NCBI RefSeq assembly: GCF_004137855.1
Contig: NZ_QBKB01000002.1
Location: 442,770-485,714 of the forward strand
From: Methanohalophilus profundi
Lineage (GTDB): Archaea; Halobacteriota; Methanosarcinia; Methanosarcinales; Methanosarcinaceae
Reading direction: 5' to 3'
DNA length: 42,945 nt
The notes beneath the pieces are model-generated. The model ran no database searches. It was not told where the DNA came from and saw nothing but the letters and a program-made list of their open reading frames with translations. Both the position numbers and the translations under genes were made by a program. Below are positions 29,947 through 39,605 of the stretch, piece after piece. How positions within the stretch are numbered: the first letter of the stretch is position 1; each line of letters begins with the position of its first letter.

Positions 29947-31617
29947 TTATTCTCCGACCTTCTCTATAACCTCTGCGAAACTCCGGGCCACCTCTTCAGA
30001 GTGCTTGATGTTTGCTTCCAACCTATCGCATAATGCCAGAAGTCTGTCTACCTCTTCCACAATGCGGTGTTGTTTGGCAAGAGGTGGAAGAGGAATGAGC
30101 ATATTCAATAAGGTATCTTGGCGAATTCCCTTGACGGTCATACCAGTTCCGCTTATTGATAAGGAGTTATATAAATTATAAAAATAATCCATGTCGATAT
30201 TTTGGGATGAATATAAAGCTTTCAAATCTTGGTTGATTGCCACAGGTATTTGATTTATACTTATTTTTCCCAGTCCCATACGTGTACATATAATAATGTT
30301 ATTTTCTATAATCAAATTACTACTACTCTCATTCAGCCCTTCTTCAGTAATTGTATCTATTGTTGAACTAAGATATTTTCCACAATTGAGGTCTTTTACA
30401 CTCGCCCACGCAATTTCACCGTTCCAGTAATTTGGATTACGCTTGCTAGGGGTGCCACCGCCTTTTATCTTTAAAACAACATCCCCCATCCGTGCCCATT
30501 CCCACCCCTGCGGCAATTCATAAGGCACCTCATCCTCTTCAATTGGTGGCAACTCCTTCTGCCTTTTAAGTTTGCCTTCCTTTTGGAGCCTCTTTTTCTC
30601 TTCCTCAATCCTCTCCAGCAACACCTCAGCAGGCTCATCATTCGGGTCCTGTTCCACAAGCCTGCCCTGAACCGCCAGTTGCAGTACTGCCTCCCGGAGT
30701 TTCTTTACAGTTTCCTGTTTTGTGTATAGAAGGTCGAAGTTATCCCTGATGTAGGCCCAGATACGGTTGAATTCTGCCTCTTTGTCCGGTTGTTGCAGTT
30801 TGGACAGAGCCCCGTTATTCATGCAGATATGAACTTCACTGCGCTTCTGTTGCTTCCTCTCCAGTTCATCGCACATGTTCATGAGCTTGTCAACTTTGGC
30901 AACGATTCGGTGTTGTTCGGCGATAGGGGGAAGAGGTACCAATCCTTTCAGTAATTTTGAATCATTGATTGCTGGATATGCCATCCCAATCATTTGACTT
31001 TCAACATATTTTGTAAATTGCAAACTCTTCAGATAATAGTAAAGATATTTGTTATAAATAGTGGAATAAGGATGAAGTATTGCAAAAGCTGTGCTTACTA
31101 TCATTTCAGGTTCGGTCTTTTTGTCGATGATTGCAATATTCAATAGATATGGTCGAACTGTGGAATAAATCACAGTATTCTCAGAAACCAATTTCCTTGC
31201 CCTAGAAGGAGCATTCTCAGGCTCTAAAATATTGTCAGTCGAAGCGATTGTCCCTTTTTTATTATCAATCGAGGAGACATCGATATAAATAAATCTCTTA
31301 TCGGGTTTCTTCTGACCCAAATTGTGGGTGATACTTCCTAATCTTTTCCATTCCCACCCCTGCGGCACTTCATAAGGCACTTCATCCTCATCAATCGGTG
31401 GCAACTTCTTCTGCCTTTTGAGTTTGCCTTCCTTTTGGAGTCTCTTTTTCTCCTCGGCAATCCTATCCAGCAATACAGACGCAGGTTCATCATCTGGATT
31501 CTGGGAAACAAGTTTACCACGTACTGCAAGCTGCAGTATCATCTGCCTAAGTGCATTGATTCCACCGGGTGCTTCAATTAGTGTAGCGAAGTTCTGAGAG
31601 AGCAGGTCAGAATTCAT
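29947..31617 (-). CDS. hsdS: Type I restriction-modification specificity subunit
   Basis: HsdS chooses the DNA target for the HsdR2M2S complex. The 556 residues hold two target-recognition domains. Each is preceded by nearly the same conserved block (ERIEEEKKRLQKEGKLKRQ, PPI-EDEVPYE-PQGWEW) near residues 50-90 and 320-365, and each is followed by a PLPPIAEQHRIV or PLPPLAKQHRIVEEVDRL coiled helix. The start overlaps the hsdM stop (ATGA), so the operon order is R-M-S. The target cannot be predicted from sequence alone. Confidence 0.93.
   Translation of the reverse strand: MNSDLLSQNFATLIEAPGGINALRQMILQLAVRGKLVSQNPDDEPASVLLDRIAEEKKRLQKEGKLKRQKKLPPIDEDEVPYEVPQGWEWKRLGSITHNLGQKKPDKRFIYIDVSSIDNKKGTIASTDNILEPENAPSRARKLVSENTVIYSTVRPYLLNIAIIDKKTEPEMIVSTAFAILHPYSTIYNKYLYYYLKSLQFTKYVESQMIGMAYPAINDSKLLKGLVPLPPIAEQHRIVAKVDKLMNMCDELERKQQKRSEVHICMNNGALSKLQQPDKEAEFNRIWAYIRDNFDLLYTKQETVKKLREAVLQLAVQGRLVEQDPNDEPAEVLLERIEEEKKRLQKEGKLKRQKELPPIEEDEVPYELPQGWEWARMGDVVLKIKGGGTPSKRNPNYWNGEIAWASVKDLNCGKYLSSTIDTITEEGLNESSSNLIIENNIIICTRMGLGKISINQIPVAINQDLKALYSSQNIDMDYFYNLYNSLSISGTGMTVKGIRQDTLLNMLIPLPPLAKQHRIVEEVDRLLALCDRLEANIKHSEEVARSFAEVIEKVGE
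30499..30635. repeat. Direct repeat copy A inside hsdS
   Basis: About 135 bp that closely match 31344-31478 (many runs of 15-25 identical bases, such as TTGCCTTCCTTTTGGAG). Both copies encode the conserved spacer before a recognition domain, so recombination could delete or exchange one domain. Confidence 0.7.
31344..31478. repeat. Direct repeat copy B inside hsdS
   Basis: The partner of 30499-30635 in the same orientation, about 845 bp apart. Confidence 0.7.
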
Positions 31618-33065
31618 TGATGATTACTCTCCAGAGCCTGAATGAGTTCATCTTTCAGAAGAGTGCGTGTTTCCTCAATTTCCGAGGTGAGGGAATTATA
31701 TTTTTCCAATAATTCCTCCGGGTCGCCGTGGTTCTCTTCAACCGTGTGGGGATTCTTGATATCGAGATTGTAATTGTTCTTGCGTATGTCCTCCACAGGA
31801 ACCTTCCAGGCATGTTCGTTTTCCTCACGGTTTTCCCACCATTCCTTTTCAGGTTTAAACTCTTCTATGCGTATGGGTTTGGTTTTGGAATACGATTTAT
31901 AACCTTCAGGGTAGGGATGCTCATAATACCATACTTCTTCTGTGGGTTTTCCTTTCGTGAAAAAGAGCAGATTGGTACGGATGCCTGTGTAGGGATTGAA
32001 AACACCGTTTGGCAGCCTGACAATCGTATGCAGGTTGCATTCATCGACTAATTTCTCTTTGATACGGGTCTTCACACCCTCTCCAAATAGAGTACCATCA
32101 GGCAGCACTATAGCACATTTACCACCATCATTGAGGATTTTCATTATCAGAACCAAAAACAGGTCTGCCGTCTCACGTGTCTGGAATTTTGTAGGGAAAT
32201 TCTGCTCGACACCATCTTCTTCCTGACCACCGAATGGCGGATTGGTAACCACCACATCCACCTTGTCCTTTGGGGTGTAATCCCTCAGAGGACGTGCAAG
32301 GGAATTATCCCTGCGGATATTGGAAGGCACCCCAATACCATGCAATAGCATATTTGTTGTACACAAAAGGTGTGGCATTGGCTTTTTCTCCACACCGAAC
32401 AGACAATTATGCAGAAGTTGTTCATCTTCAATTGAATTGACATAATTATTCCTGACATGCTCGATGACATTTGTCAGGAAACCACCCGTTCCACATGCAG
32501 GATCCATAATTCTATCTCCAAGTTGTGGATTGGTCATCTGCACCATGAACTGTGTAACGGCCCTGGGTGTATAGTATTCTCCCGCATTTCCGGCACTCTG
32601 CAAATCCTTCAGAATCTTCTCATAGATATCATTGAAGGTATGCCGGTCATTGGACCGATTAAAATCAATCTCATTAATCTTATTGATAACCTGACGCATC
32701 AGGGTTCCGGACTTCATGTAATTATAGGAATCCTCAAAAACAGACCTTATTACAATACTCAGGTCGTCATCTTCTGTCCTGGGTTGTAGTTCTTTAAGTT
32801 TCCTGAAAACCTCCTCATTCACAAAATCCAGAAGTTCATCGCCAGTGATTCCCTCATCATTACTGGCCCAGTTTCTCCAGCGAAGTTTTTCGGGCATAGG
32901 GGATACATAATCATCCCGCATTAACTCGGTCTCTTTTTCCCGGTCATCGAGTATCTTTAAAAAAAGCATCCACCCGAGCTGGCTTATCCGCTGTGCATCT
33001 CCATCCACACCAGCGTCTTTACGCATGATATCCTGTACGCCCTTAATAACCGTGCCAATTGACAT
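31614..33065 (-). CDS. hsdM: Type I restriction-modification DNA methyltransferase subunit
   Basis: HsdM, an N6-adenine methyltransferase. The N-terminal helical domain (about 1-150) precedes the SAM site IMDPACGTGGFLTNVIEH (near residue 190) and the catalytic NPPFG (near 285). The length of 483 residues is normal. The frame opens at GTG 33080, but AAGGT at about 33071-33075 supports the ATG at 33065 (MSIGTVIKGVQDIM). It lies 33 bp after hsdR and overlaps hsdS, so R, M and S are one transcript. Confidence 0.94.
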   Translation of the reverse strand: MSIGTVIKGVQDIMRKDAGVDGDAQRISQLGWMLFLKILDDREKETELMRDDYVSPMPEKLRWRNWASNDEGITGDELLDFVNEEVFRKLKELQPRTEDDDLSIVIRSVFEDSYNYMKSGTLMRQVINKINEIDFNRSNDRHTFNDIYEKILKDLQSAGNAGEYYTPRAVTQFMVQMTNPQLGDRIMDPACGTGGFLTNVIEHVRNNYVNSIEDEQLLHNCLFGVEKKPMPHLLCTTNMLLHGIGVPSNIRRDNSLARPLRDYTPKDKVDVVVTNPPFGGQEEDGVEQNFPTKFQTRETADLFLVLIMKILNDGGKCAIVLPDGTLFGEGVKTRIKEKLVDECNLHTIVRLPNGVFNPYTGIRTNLLFFTKGKPTEEVWYYEHPYPEGYKSYSKTKPIRIEEFKPEKEWWENREENEHAWKVPVEDIRKNNYNLDIKNPHTVEENHGDPEELLEKYNSLTSEIEETRTLLKDELIQALESNHQ

Positions 33066-33098
33066 AACAACAACCTTCACATTACAGAGATATGAGAA

Positions 33099-35404
33099 TT
33101 AGACTTCTGCCTCATAAATCTGTGCTTCCAGATCCTTCAGGGCATCCTTGTATCCCTGTTTACCACCGAAATAATCCAGTATCTCAAAAGGAGTGCCCAT
33201 ATTGTCAAAAGGTCTCAGCCTCAGGACCTCCATGTTCTCAATATTTTCAATTCCCTCATCTGCATACTTATCGAGCATAGCACTGAGTACCTTGCGTGCA
33301 TTATCTCCGTATTTGGCAAAGTAATCACTTTTACGCACCTTCTCAGCCCTCTCTCTGCGGCTTAATGGAGGTTTATCAAAGGCCACATGACAGATAAGGT
33401 CAAAAGCATCCATTTCCTTGCCAATCTGTTTTTCAAGTTCATCGAAAAGCACGCCTTCCTCTTCCAGTTCCTCGATAATCTGCTGTTTTCTCTCAGCCTC
33501 ACTCCATTCATTAAGGAACTCGTCTATTGTACCATATTGCTGTGCTACAGTTTTTCGTGTATAATCCTTCAGGGATTCAGTAACCAGTTTCCCGCTCTGG
33601 TCATAGTATTGAATTCTTTCTGCAAGGACCTCAACCGATACATCCCCAACCACATATTTGTGGCTTTTCTGCTTCTCCTGTGACTGTCCACTTTTACTTC
33701 CATATCCACCTGGCATCTCAAAGGTAGATTCCTCAATGGGTTCACCATCAAACTCGGGGTCGGCAAACAATTCTGTAGCCTTGCGGAAATCCATTATAGT
33801 GAAGAAATATTTATTGAAGTCCTCATTAATTCTGGTTCCTCTGCCTATTATCTGCTTGAACTCTGTCATGGATTGGATACGCTTGTCGAGAACAATCAAT
33901 TTACAAGTCTGCACATCGACACCCGTATTCAGCAATTTTGAAGTAGTCGCAATCACCGGATACGTGTTTTCCGGGATAATAAAGTCATCCAGATTCGCTG
34001 CAGCATAAGGTTCATCCCCTGTTATTCTTACTACATACTTGCATTCTCAGCAATGAGGTCAGCATTTTCATTCACAAGTGCCTGACGCATTCTTTCCGCA
34101 TGGTCTATATCCTCACAGAATACTATGGTCTTGCTGAATCGGTCAGTCTTTTTAAGGAAACTGGAAACGTTTTTGGCAACCTGTTTGACCCTCTCTTCCA
34201 GTACCAAACTGCGGTCAAAATCCTTCTGATTATATATCCTGTCCTCAATCTCATAACCATACCTGTCAATCTGGCCCCTTTCAGGTCGCCACCCTTCCAG
34301 ATCTCTATCAAAATCAATCCTTCTCACCCTGTAAGGGGCAAGAAAACCATCCTCTATCCCCTGTTTCAGTGAATAGGTATAGATTGGCTCGCCAAAATAA
34401 TCAATGTTAGAAATTTCCCTGCTTTCTTTTGGCGTAGCAGTGAGACCTATCTGAGTAGCCGATGAAAAATATTCCAGAATCTCACGCCATGCTGAATTCT
34501 CAGCAGCACTACCTCTGTGACACTCATCCACAACAACAAGGTCAAAAAAGTCCGGAGAAAACTGTTTATAAATATTTTTATCTTCCTCATTACCCGTTAC
34601 AGCCTGATAAAGGGAAAGATAAATTTCATAGGACTTATCCACCTCACGGTTTTTTATCTTGGTCATGGCTGACTCGAAAGGTTTGAAATCATTGGTTTTG
34701 GCCTGGTCCACAAGGATGTTGCGGTCAGCAAGGAAGAGAATACGCTTCATGGTCTTGGATTTCCATAACCTCCATATAATCTGAAAAGCTGTATAGGTCT
34801 TCCCGGTTCCTGTGGCCATCACGAGTAAAAGACGGTCCTGCCCCTTAGCAACAGATTCAACGACCCGATTAATTGCATTTATCTGGTAGTAACGAGGGGT
34901 TTTACCTGCAAAAGACGGGTAGTAATCCTGATTGACAATTTGTTTTTGATGTTCTTCCTCAATCCCTTTCCATTTGCAATATTTTTCCCAGATATCATGA
35001 GGATTTGGGAAGGAATCAAGGGGAATTTCCCTTTCAATCTGCCCAGAATTAAGGGATCTGTCATGTTCAAGGAAAGCATCACCATTGCTGCTATAAACAA
35101 ACGGCACATCAAGCATCTCTGCATATTCAAGTGCTTGCTGCATGCCGTCTCCTACACCATGTTTATTATTTTTTGCCTCGACAACAGCTACAGGGATATT
35201 AGGTTTGTAATAAAGAATATAGTCAGCCCACTTAGGATTGGCACGACGGACTCCCTCCCTACTGACAAGAACCCGACCCTTTGTGATGTACACTTCTTCC
35301 CTTATTTGAGAAGTCCTGTTCCATCCGGCCCCTTCAATTGCTGGAGATATAAAGATGCGACATATATCCCTCTCACTTAATTGCTGCTTCTCAGCGAAGT
35401 CCAT
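33099..35404 (-). CDS. hsdR: Type I restriction endonuclease subunit R (one frameshift)
   Basis: HsdR, the ATP-driven translocase and nuclease. The N-terminus carries a PD-(D/E)xK-like nuclease ([22 protein letters not shown], residues about 60-82). The motor has Walker [13 protein letters not shown] and [11 protein letters not shown], and [13 protein letters not shown] is motif III. The C-terminus is of EcoEI type ([20 protein letters not shown]). The frame slips near 34039-34041: adding one A restores [23 protein letters not shown] and a 768-residue protein. AGGAG lies before the ATG at 35404. Type IB affiliation is likely. Confidence 0.9.
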
Positions 35405-35460
35405 CCATATACTCCTGTAGGTTTACTATAAGTAAAAGCACAATTGAATTATAATGAATT

Positions 35461-35470
35461 GATATAAATA
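35461..35470 (+). promoter_or_regulatory. TATA-like box for the HEPN module
   Basis: GATATAAATA lies 41-50 nt before the ATG at 35511, with AGGAG at 35499-35503 in between. It is divergent from hsdR. Confidence 0.45.
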
Positions 35471-35510
35471 TTTTCATATGGTATTGTGTGATTACAATAG
35501 GAGAATAATT

Positions 35511-35666
35511 ATGGATGAAGATAAATCAGTTAAAGTCACTAATGTTGAAACAGGTAAAACCAAGTCTTACACCTTGCCAAAACACGATAAAACAAGCCAA
35601 ACAACATCTTTAATATATGCTATTGAATCTTTCATGCAAGGCATTATTTATAAAGAATGTAGGTAA
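35511..35666 (+). CDS. Small hypothetical protein truncated by a MITE
   Basis: A 51-residue, hydrophilic start (MDEDKSVKVTNVETGKTKSY) followed by a helical SLIYAIESFMQGIIYKE. AGGAG precedes the ATG. The stop TAA (35664-35666) is the first bases of the inserted MITE. Joining the sequence across the 8-bp target duplication restores eight more codons (NNLISTEE) and a TAG at 35890-35892, i.e. an original 59-residue protein that ended just before the HEPN-like gene. It may be an antitoxin-like or accessory partner; that is inference from layout. No known family recognised. Confidence 0.6.
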   Translation: MDEDKSVKVTNVETGKTKSYTLPKHDKTSQTTSLIYAIESFMQGIIYKECR

Positions 35667-35864
35667 CTATTCAGCCTGGTGAAAACATAATCATCCGGCA
35701 TTGTCCTCAATTCCTTATGAGTAAATTTCTTTAGAGTTATTAATTTTGATTGTTGCAACCGATTGCTTTTTTTGTTTTTGAACTATTAGCGAACAAACAT
35801 CTCTGTTTCAACGAAATCAGCATCACTGGGCCGATTATGGCAGGCTGAATAGTTACGAATGTAG
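35655..35864. mobile_element. 194-bp MITE with 8-bp target duplication (IS66-like ends possible)
   Basis: The element spans 35663-35856 and is bounded by perfect 16-bp inverted repeats, GTAACTATTCAGCCTG at left and CAGGCTGAATAGTTAC at right. The 8-bp direct repeat GAATGTAG flanks it at 35655-35662 and 35857-35864. There is no transposase, so it is non-autonomous. An 8-bp duplication and GTAA-type ends recall IS66-family elements, which is inference. Perfect repeats indicate a recent insertion. Confidence 0.85.
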
Positions 35865-35901
35865 AAACAATTTAATTTCAACAGAAGAATAGGTTGACAA
35901 G

Positions 35902-36450
35902 TTGCGATATTTTGATTACACTGCTTCAATCTTTACAAGAATTCGAATTTTGAATATTCTAAAGAATGATTTTCTTTCTGTTATTAAGGATGTAATAAGA
36001 GACCATGAAGATTATGAAGGATTTCCAGTTCCAAACACAAGTTCTCTCAAGTTAATGTTGATATATAAACAATATCTTGATACCATTTATAATATAATGG
36101 AAAACGTTTCTCGATTTAATTGCTTTTACTTGCAAAAAGACATGAGTCAAAATTTCACAGAGCAATGCAAAAAAAATAAAGAAAATAAATATTCCATTCC
36201 TGAAAGATATAGAAATATTATTAAATGGGATTTGGAGTGGTATCAGGAAGTTCATTTAATTCGAAGTAATATGAATCATTTTTTAATAGGAGATTATGAT
36301 GTCAAAAGAACAGAAAAAGGGCAGTGGATTTTCAAATATGAAAATATAAATAAGTCTAAGCGTGGGCCACATGTTGATAAAACACATTCTATTGAAAGAA
36401 ATATGCTTGAAGACATTGAAGAATTTCAAAATTCATTTTTCAATTTTTAA
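35902..36450 (+). CDS. HEPN-like hypothetical protein
   Basis: A 182-residue, mostly helical protein starting at TTG 35902 with AGGTTGA 4 nt upstream. Near residue 123 it has RSNMNH, an R-x4-H pattern in a helix (WDLEWYQEVHLIRSNMNHF), which is the catalytic signature of HEPN ribonucleases found in toxins, Abi and CRISPR systems. No other domain is recognised. The DNA is much more AT-rich than the flanks (a mark of acquired defence genes), and it lies beside a type I restriction system. The family assignment is from the motif alone and is unproven. Confidence 0.5.
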   Translation: MRYFDYTASIFTRIRILNILKNDFLSVIKDVIRDHEDYEGFPVPNTSSLKLMLIYKQYLDTIYNIMENVSRFNCFYLQKDMSQNFTEQCKKNKENKYSIPERYRNIIKWDLEWYQEVHLIRSNMNHFLIGDYDVKRTEKGQWIFKYENINKSKRGPHVDKTHSIERNMLEDIEEFQNSFFNF

Positions 36451-36465
36451 GAAAAACTTTTTATT

Positions 36466-36603
36466 GTGTATTTAGACAAAGCGGGAAAGGAAACGAAGGC
36501 TCATTTTTTAAAATATACTGCAGATGGAATAAATATCCATGAAATGAATTTCATACAGTATGTTAATCAAGAAAAAGGGTTAATCGTAGAAAGTTGGGAT
36601 TGA
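36466..36603 (+). CDS. Possible 45-residue ORF in frame after the HEPN-like stop
   Basis: After the TAA at 36448-36450 the same frame stays open for 50 codons to a TGA at 36601-36603 (EKLFIVYLDKAGKETKAHF, then LKYTADGINIHEMNF). A GTG at 36466 could start it. It may be a small protein, a remnant of a longer one, or a C-terminal extension lost by a stop mutation. No ribosome site is seen. Confidence 0.3.
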   Translation: MYLDKAGKETKAHFLKYTADGINIHEMNFIQYVNQEKGLIVESWD

Positions 36604-36748
36604 ATCTTTGTGGTGAACGAAAAATCCTATATATTCATCAGTAAGGTGCTATTAGCAAAATAGTGTTGCCAAAAAGTGGAAAGAAGATTATATTAAAGAC
36701 ATTTCACAAATGTCTCACTTCAAGAGGGATTTACACCTTGGGATAATA
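36604..36748. other. AT-rich gap before tRNA-Thr
   Basis: No frame or repeat of note. It separates the defence genes from the tRNA-Thr gene, whose end is a common integration site, but no attachment-site repeat was found. Confidence 0.3.
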
Positions 36749-36820
36749 AGCCGTCGGGGGGATTCGAACCCCCGGCCTGCTGATTACGAATCAGCCGCTA
36801 TACCACTAAGCCACGACGGC
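36749..36820 (-). tRNA. tRNA-Thr (anticodon CGT)
   Basis: A 72-nt cloverleaf on the minus strand: acceptor GCCGTCG with CGACGGC, anticodon stem CTGA/TCAG around TTCGTAA (anticodon CGT), T loop TTCGAAT and discriminator T. No intron. It decodes ACG. Confidence 0.95.
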
Positions 36821-36885
36821 ACACAGAGGCGTATCCAGATACGGATCTTAGGATTTAACCATTTCGCTATTTTGCCTGAATAATA

Positions 36886-37879
36886 TCAATTGATCCGCAT
36901 ATCAATACATACATTGTACTGATGCGGGGCATACGAACGGACCGAGCGGGTCTCCAGTACTTCAAATTCCCTGCCTGCTTTTTTTGCAGCCTCCTCGATC
37001 AGGCAAAGAGAGGGACCAAAAAGATCATCATCATGCGCCATTGCGTAATAATGGATAACACCTCCGGGTTTTGTCAGGGCCACGGCCTCATTGACAAAAT
37101 CGCAGGCATTGTGAGGCAAATTCATGATAACATGGTCTGCTACCTGACCCAGCCTCTGCGGAAGGTCACGGGCGTCTGCCACGAAGGCTTCAATGTTATC
37201 CAGGCGGTTGAGTTCGATGTTTTTTGCAGGTACTCAACCGCTTGCGGGTTTTTATCAATTGAATACACATAACCACATTTTTTGGCCGCCGGGATACTGT
37301 ATGGACCCACCCCTGCAAACATATCCACAACTACATCATCCGGTTTCAACTGCAAATCACACGTTGTCTTTCTGTAGAAAGCCTGGGAGTAAAATAAACC
37401 TTCGCGACATCCACCAGATACCTGTATCCATGATCCCGGTGCATCGTTTCAGTCCTGTTTTCTCCGGCAACCAGCCTGAAACTGCGTACCCGAAATTCTC
37501 CTGTGATCCCTGATTCCTCCTGTAAAACCACACGCAGACTCTTTCGAAATTCCAGAAGGGCCCGGGCAACCTTTTCAGGTTCCTCTTCATCGCCGTCAAG
37601 AATTGCAATATCTCCCACTATTTCAAAAGAGGGAGAAAACCCAAGTAAACTTTCGGGAGTGATCTGTTTCTTATTGGGTTGCAGCTCATGTTTGACCAGT
37701 TCTGCCGCATGGGGAAGATTTGAACAGACATCTTCCGGACACTCGTCCATGACAGGCACATACAGACAGTCATCATCCGCAGACAGCCTGTATGAATTAT
37801 CCAGTAAATCCATCTGCGCCAGTGCCTGCCTGACAGGCTCACCAAATCGTTTTTTCACTTTCACACACAAACGTTCCAT
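36886..37879 (-). CDS. trm5: tRNA (guanine-37-N1)-methyltransferase Trm5-like (two frameshifts)
   Basis: A Trm5/TYW2-family class I methyltransferase acting on G37 of tRNA. The N-terminal part carries the Trm5-type region with FEIVGDIAILDG and a FRVRSFRLVAGE stretch. The Rossmann domain has VVVDMFAGVGPYSIPAAK (motif I), DKNPQAVEYL, a VADARDLPQR segment and NLPHNACDF (motif IV). The frame is broken twice by single-base losses: AAA at 37354-37356 and TTTTTT at 37220-37225 (minus-strand T and A runs). Restoring them gives LQKNIELNRLDNIEAFVADA and a 331-residue protein. GGTGAT precedes the ATG at 37879, four bases after lysE. The related wyosine enzyme Taw2 is the alternative. Confidence 0.85.
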
Positions 37880-37883
37880 TAAA

Positions 37884-38495
37884 TCACCCAAAAGCAAACC
37901 AGGTACCAAATCCCATCAGGAAAAACCCGCAGCATGCAAGGACACCGCGATATACAGGTCCCGAAAAGAAACTTCTCGTCTTGCTAAGAGATGTGGAAAC
38001 AAAGGTAAACCATCCAAGGTCAGCCATCCAGTGTCCGACTACAAACATCACAGCAGCAAATATACCAATTTCCATTCCCCGGAGCACAAGTGCACTTCCT
38101 GCAGCCAGCCACCATATCCAGAAATAAGGATTGGAAGCCGAAGTTAGTATACCTGCAGAAACAGGGTTTGCCAGAACTCCACCAGCTAATCCTGAATCAA
38201 TAGATGTATTCCGGGAATGTATTATCGTAAGTAAACCAAATCCAACAAGTACCAGACCTCCTACAAAGGATATAACGGACATTTCCGTGTCCCCGATAAG
38301 CGATGTAAGGCCCAGCACAATAAGAATACAAATTAAAAGTTCAATCAAAGCATGGCCAAGGACAACCTCAGGTCCTGCCCTCCATCCTTTTTTCAAAGAC
38401 CCTTCAATGGTGGCAAAAAGCATCGGGCCTGGCACAAGCGCTCCTGTAAGACCTACTGCGAATCCCACAAAAAGCATGTCCAGTATTGCAAGCAT
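37884..38495 (-). CDS. LysE/RhtB-family amino-acid exporter
   Basis: A 203-residue, six-span membrane protein. The start GLTGALVPGPMLFATIEGSLKKGWRAGPEV is the LysE/RhtB signature (PGP before the first loop), and SASNPYFWIWWLAAGSA lies in the second half. These carriers export amino acids or related solutes; the substrate is not predictable. It is followed after 4 bp by trm5 on the same strand. Confidence 0.85.
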   Translation of the reverse strand: MLAILDMLFVGFAVGLTGALVPGPMLFATIEGSLKKGWRAGPEVVLGHALIELLICILIVLGLTSLIGDTEMSVISFVGGLVLVGFGLLTIIHSRNTSIDSGLAGGVLANPVSAGILTSASNPYFWIWWLAAGSALVLRGMEIGIFAAVMFVVGHWMADLGWFTFVSTSLSKTRSFFSGPVYRGVLACCGFFLMGFGTWFAFG

Positions 38496-38544
38496 GGATA
38501 GGAAAGAAAAGAAGTTGAAGGATTTTAAAATTATCCTTCCAATC

Positions 38545-39558
38545 TCAGAGAATTATCTCGATATCGAGTTCCTCTGCAAGTTCCTTGTAACGGTTACGAA
38601 TGGTAACCTCTGTCACACCTGCCACGTCTGCAACCTCACGCTGTGTGCGGCGTTCCCCACACAGGATGGAGGCAATATAGATAGCCGCAGCAGCAACACC
38701 TGTAGGCCCACGTCCGCTTGTTAGTTCTTTCTCCGATGCCTGCCTCAGGATTTCTACACCTCGGGATTGTACCTCGCCTTTCAGGCTTAGGCCCGAACAG
38801 AACCTTGGCACGTAATCTATCGGGGAAGTAGGCATTAGTTTGAGGGACAATTCCCTTGAAATGAAACGGTATGTCCTGCCAATCTCTTTCCTGCTGACCC
38901 TGGATACCTCTCCAATCTCATCCAGTGTCCGTGGAACACTGCACTGCCTGCATGCCGCATACAGAGCAGCTGCGGCAACCCCTTCAATACTGCGACCACG
39001 AATCAGGTTCTTGTCAACCGCTTTTCTGTAAACAACAGCTGCTGTTTCACGAACCGTCCTGGGAAGACCAAGGGCTGAGGCCATCCTGTCAAGTTCTGAA
39101 AGAGCAAATGCCAGGTTTCGTTCAGTTGCATTACTTACACGGATACGCCTCTGCCATTTCCTCAAACGATACAGTTGGGCACGATTCTTGGATGATATGG
39201 ACTTTCCATAAGAATCACGGTTCCTCCAATCGATCATTGTGGAGAGACCCTTATCATGTATTGTGTAGGTCATCGGCGCACCCACACGGGAGCGTTTCAT
39301 CCTCTGGTCATGGTCAAAAGCCCGCCATTCAGGTCCTTCATCTACGAAATCAGCATCAACTACTAAACCACAATCCGCACATACAAGTTCTGCACGTTCA
39401 TAATCCTGTTCAAGATTGCGGCTACCACACTCAGGGCACTCAAGTGCCTTATTCTCTACATCAGTATTCTTTTCTTTCTCACGACGCGCTTTTATCATAG
39501 CACGCATTTTTTCTCGTTCGGAAGTGTCTGAATACCTTACCCTTTCAACTTCTACCAT
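38545..39558 (-). CDS. tfb: Transcription initiation factor TFB
   Basis: TFB (TFIIB homologue) recruits RNA polymerase to TBP-bound promoters. The 337 residues hold an N-terminal zinc ribbon ([24 protein letters not shown]), the linker/B-finger ([21 protein letters not shown]) and two cyclin-like core repeats (about 140-235 and 240-335). A recognition helix with [13 protein letters not shown] ends it. AGAGGT lies 8 nt before the ATG. It follows gar1 in the usual euryarchaeal arrangement. Confidence 0.95.
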   Translation of the reverse strand: MVEVERVRYSDTSEREKMRAMIKARREKEKNTDVENKALECPECGSRNLEQDYERAELVCADCGLVVDADFVDEGPEWRAFDHDQRMKRSRVGAPMTYTIHDKGLSTMIDWRNRDSYGKSISSKNRAQLYRLRKWQRRIRVSNATERNLAFALSELDRMASALGLPRTVRETAAVVYRKAVDKNLIRGRSIEGVAAAALYAACRQCSVPRTLDEIGEVSRVSRKEIGRTYRFISRELSLKLMPTSPIDYVPRFCSGLSLKGEVQSRGVEILRQASEKELTSGRGPTGVAAAAIYIASILCGERRTQREVADVAGVTEVTIRNRYKELAEELDIEIIL

Positions 39559-39605
39559 GTATTGGACCTCTGATTAAAATCACGGAATAAAAACGTAAAC
39601 ATTAA

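Noticed and set aside
36749-36820. tRNA-Thr as an integration site of an island with the restriction genes
   Set aside because: No direct repeat of the tRNA end and no integrase gene was found in the window.
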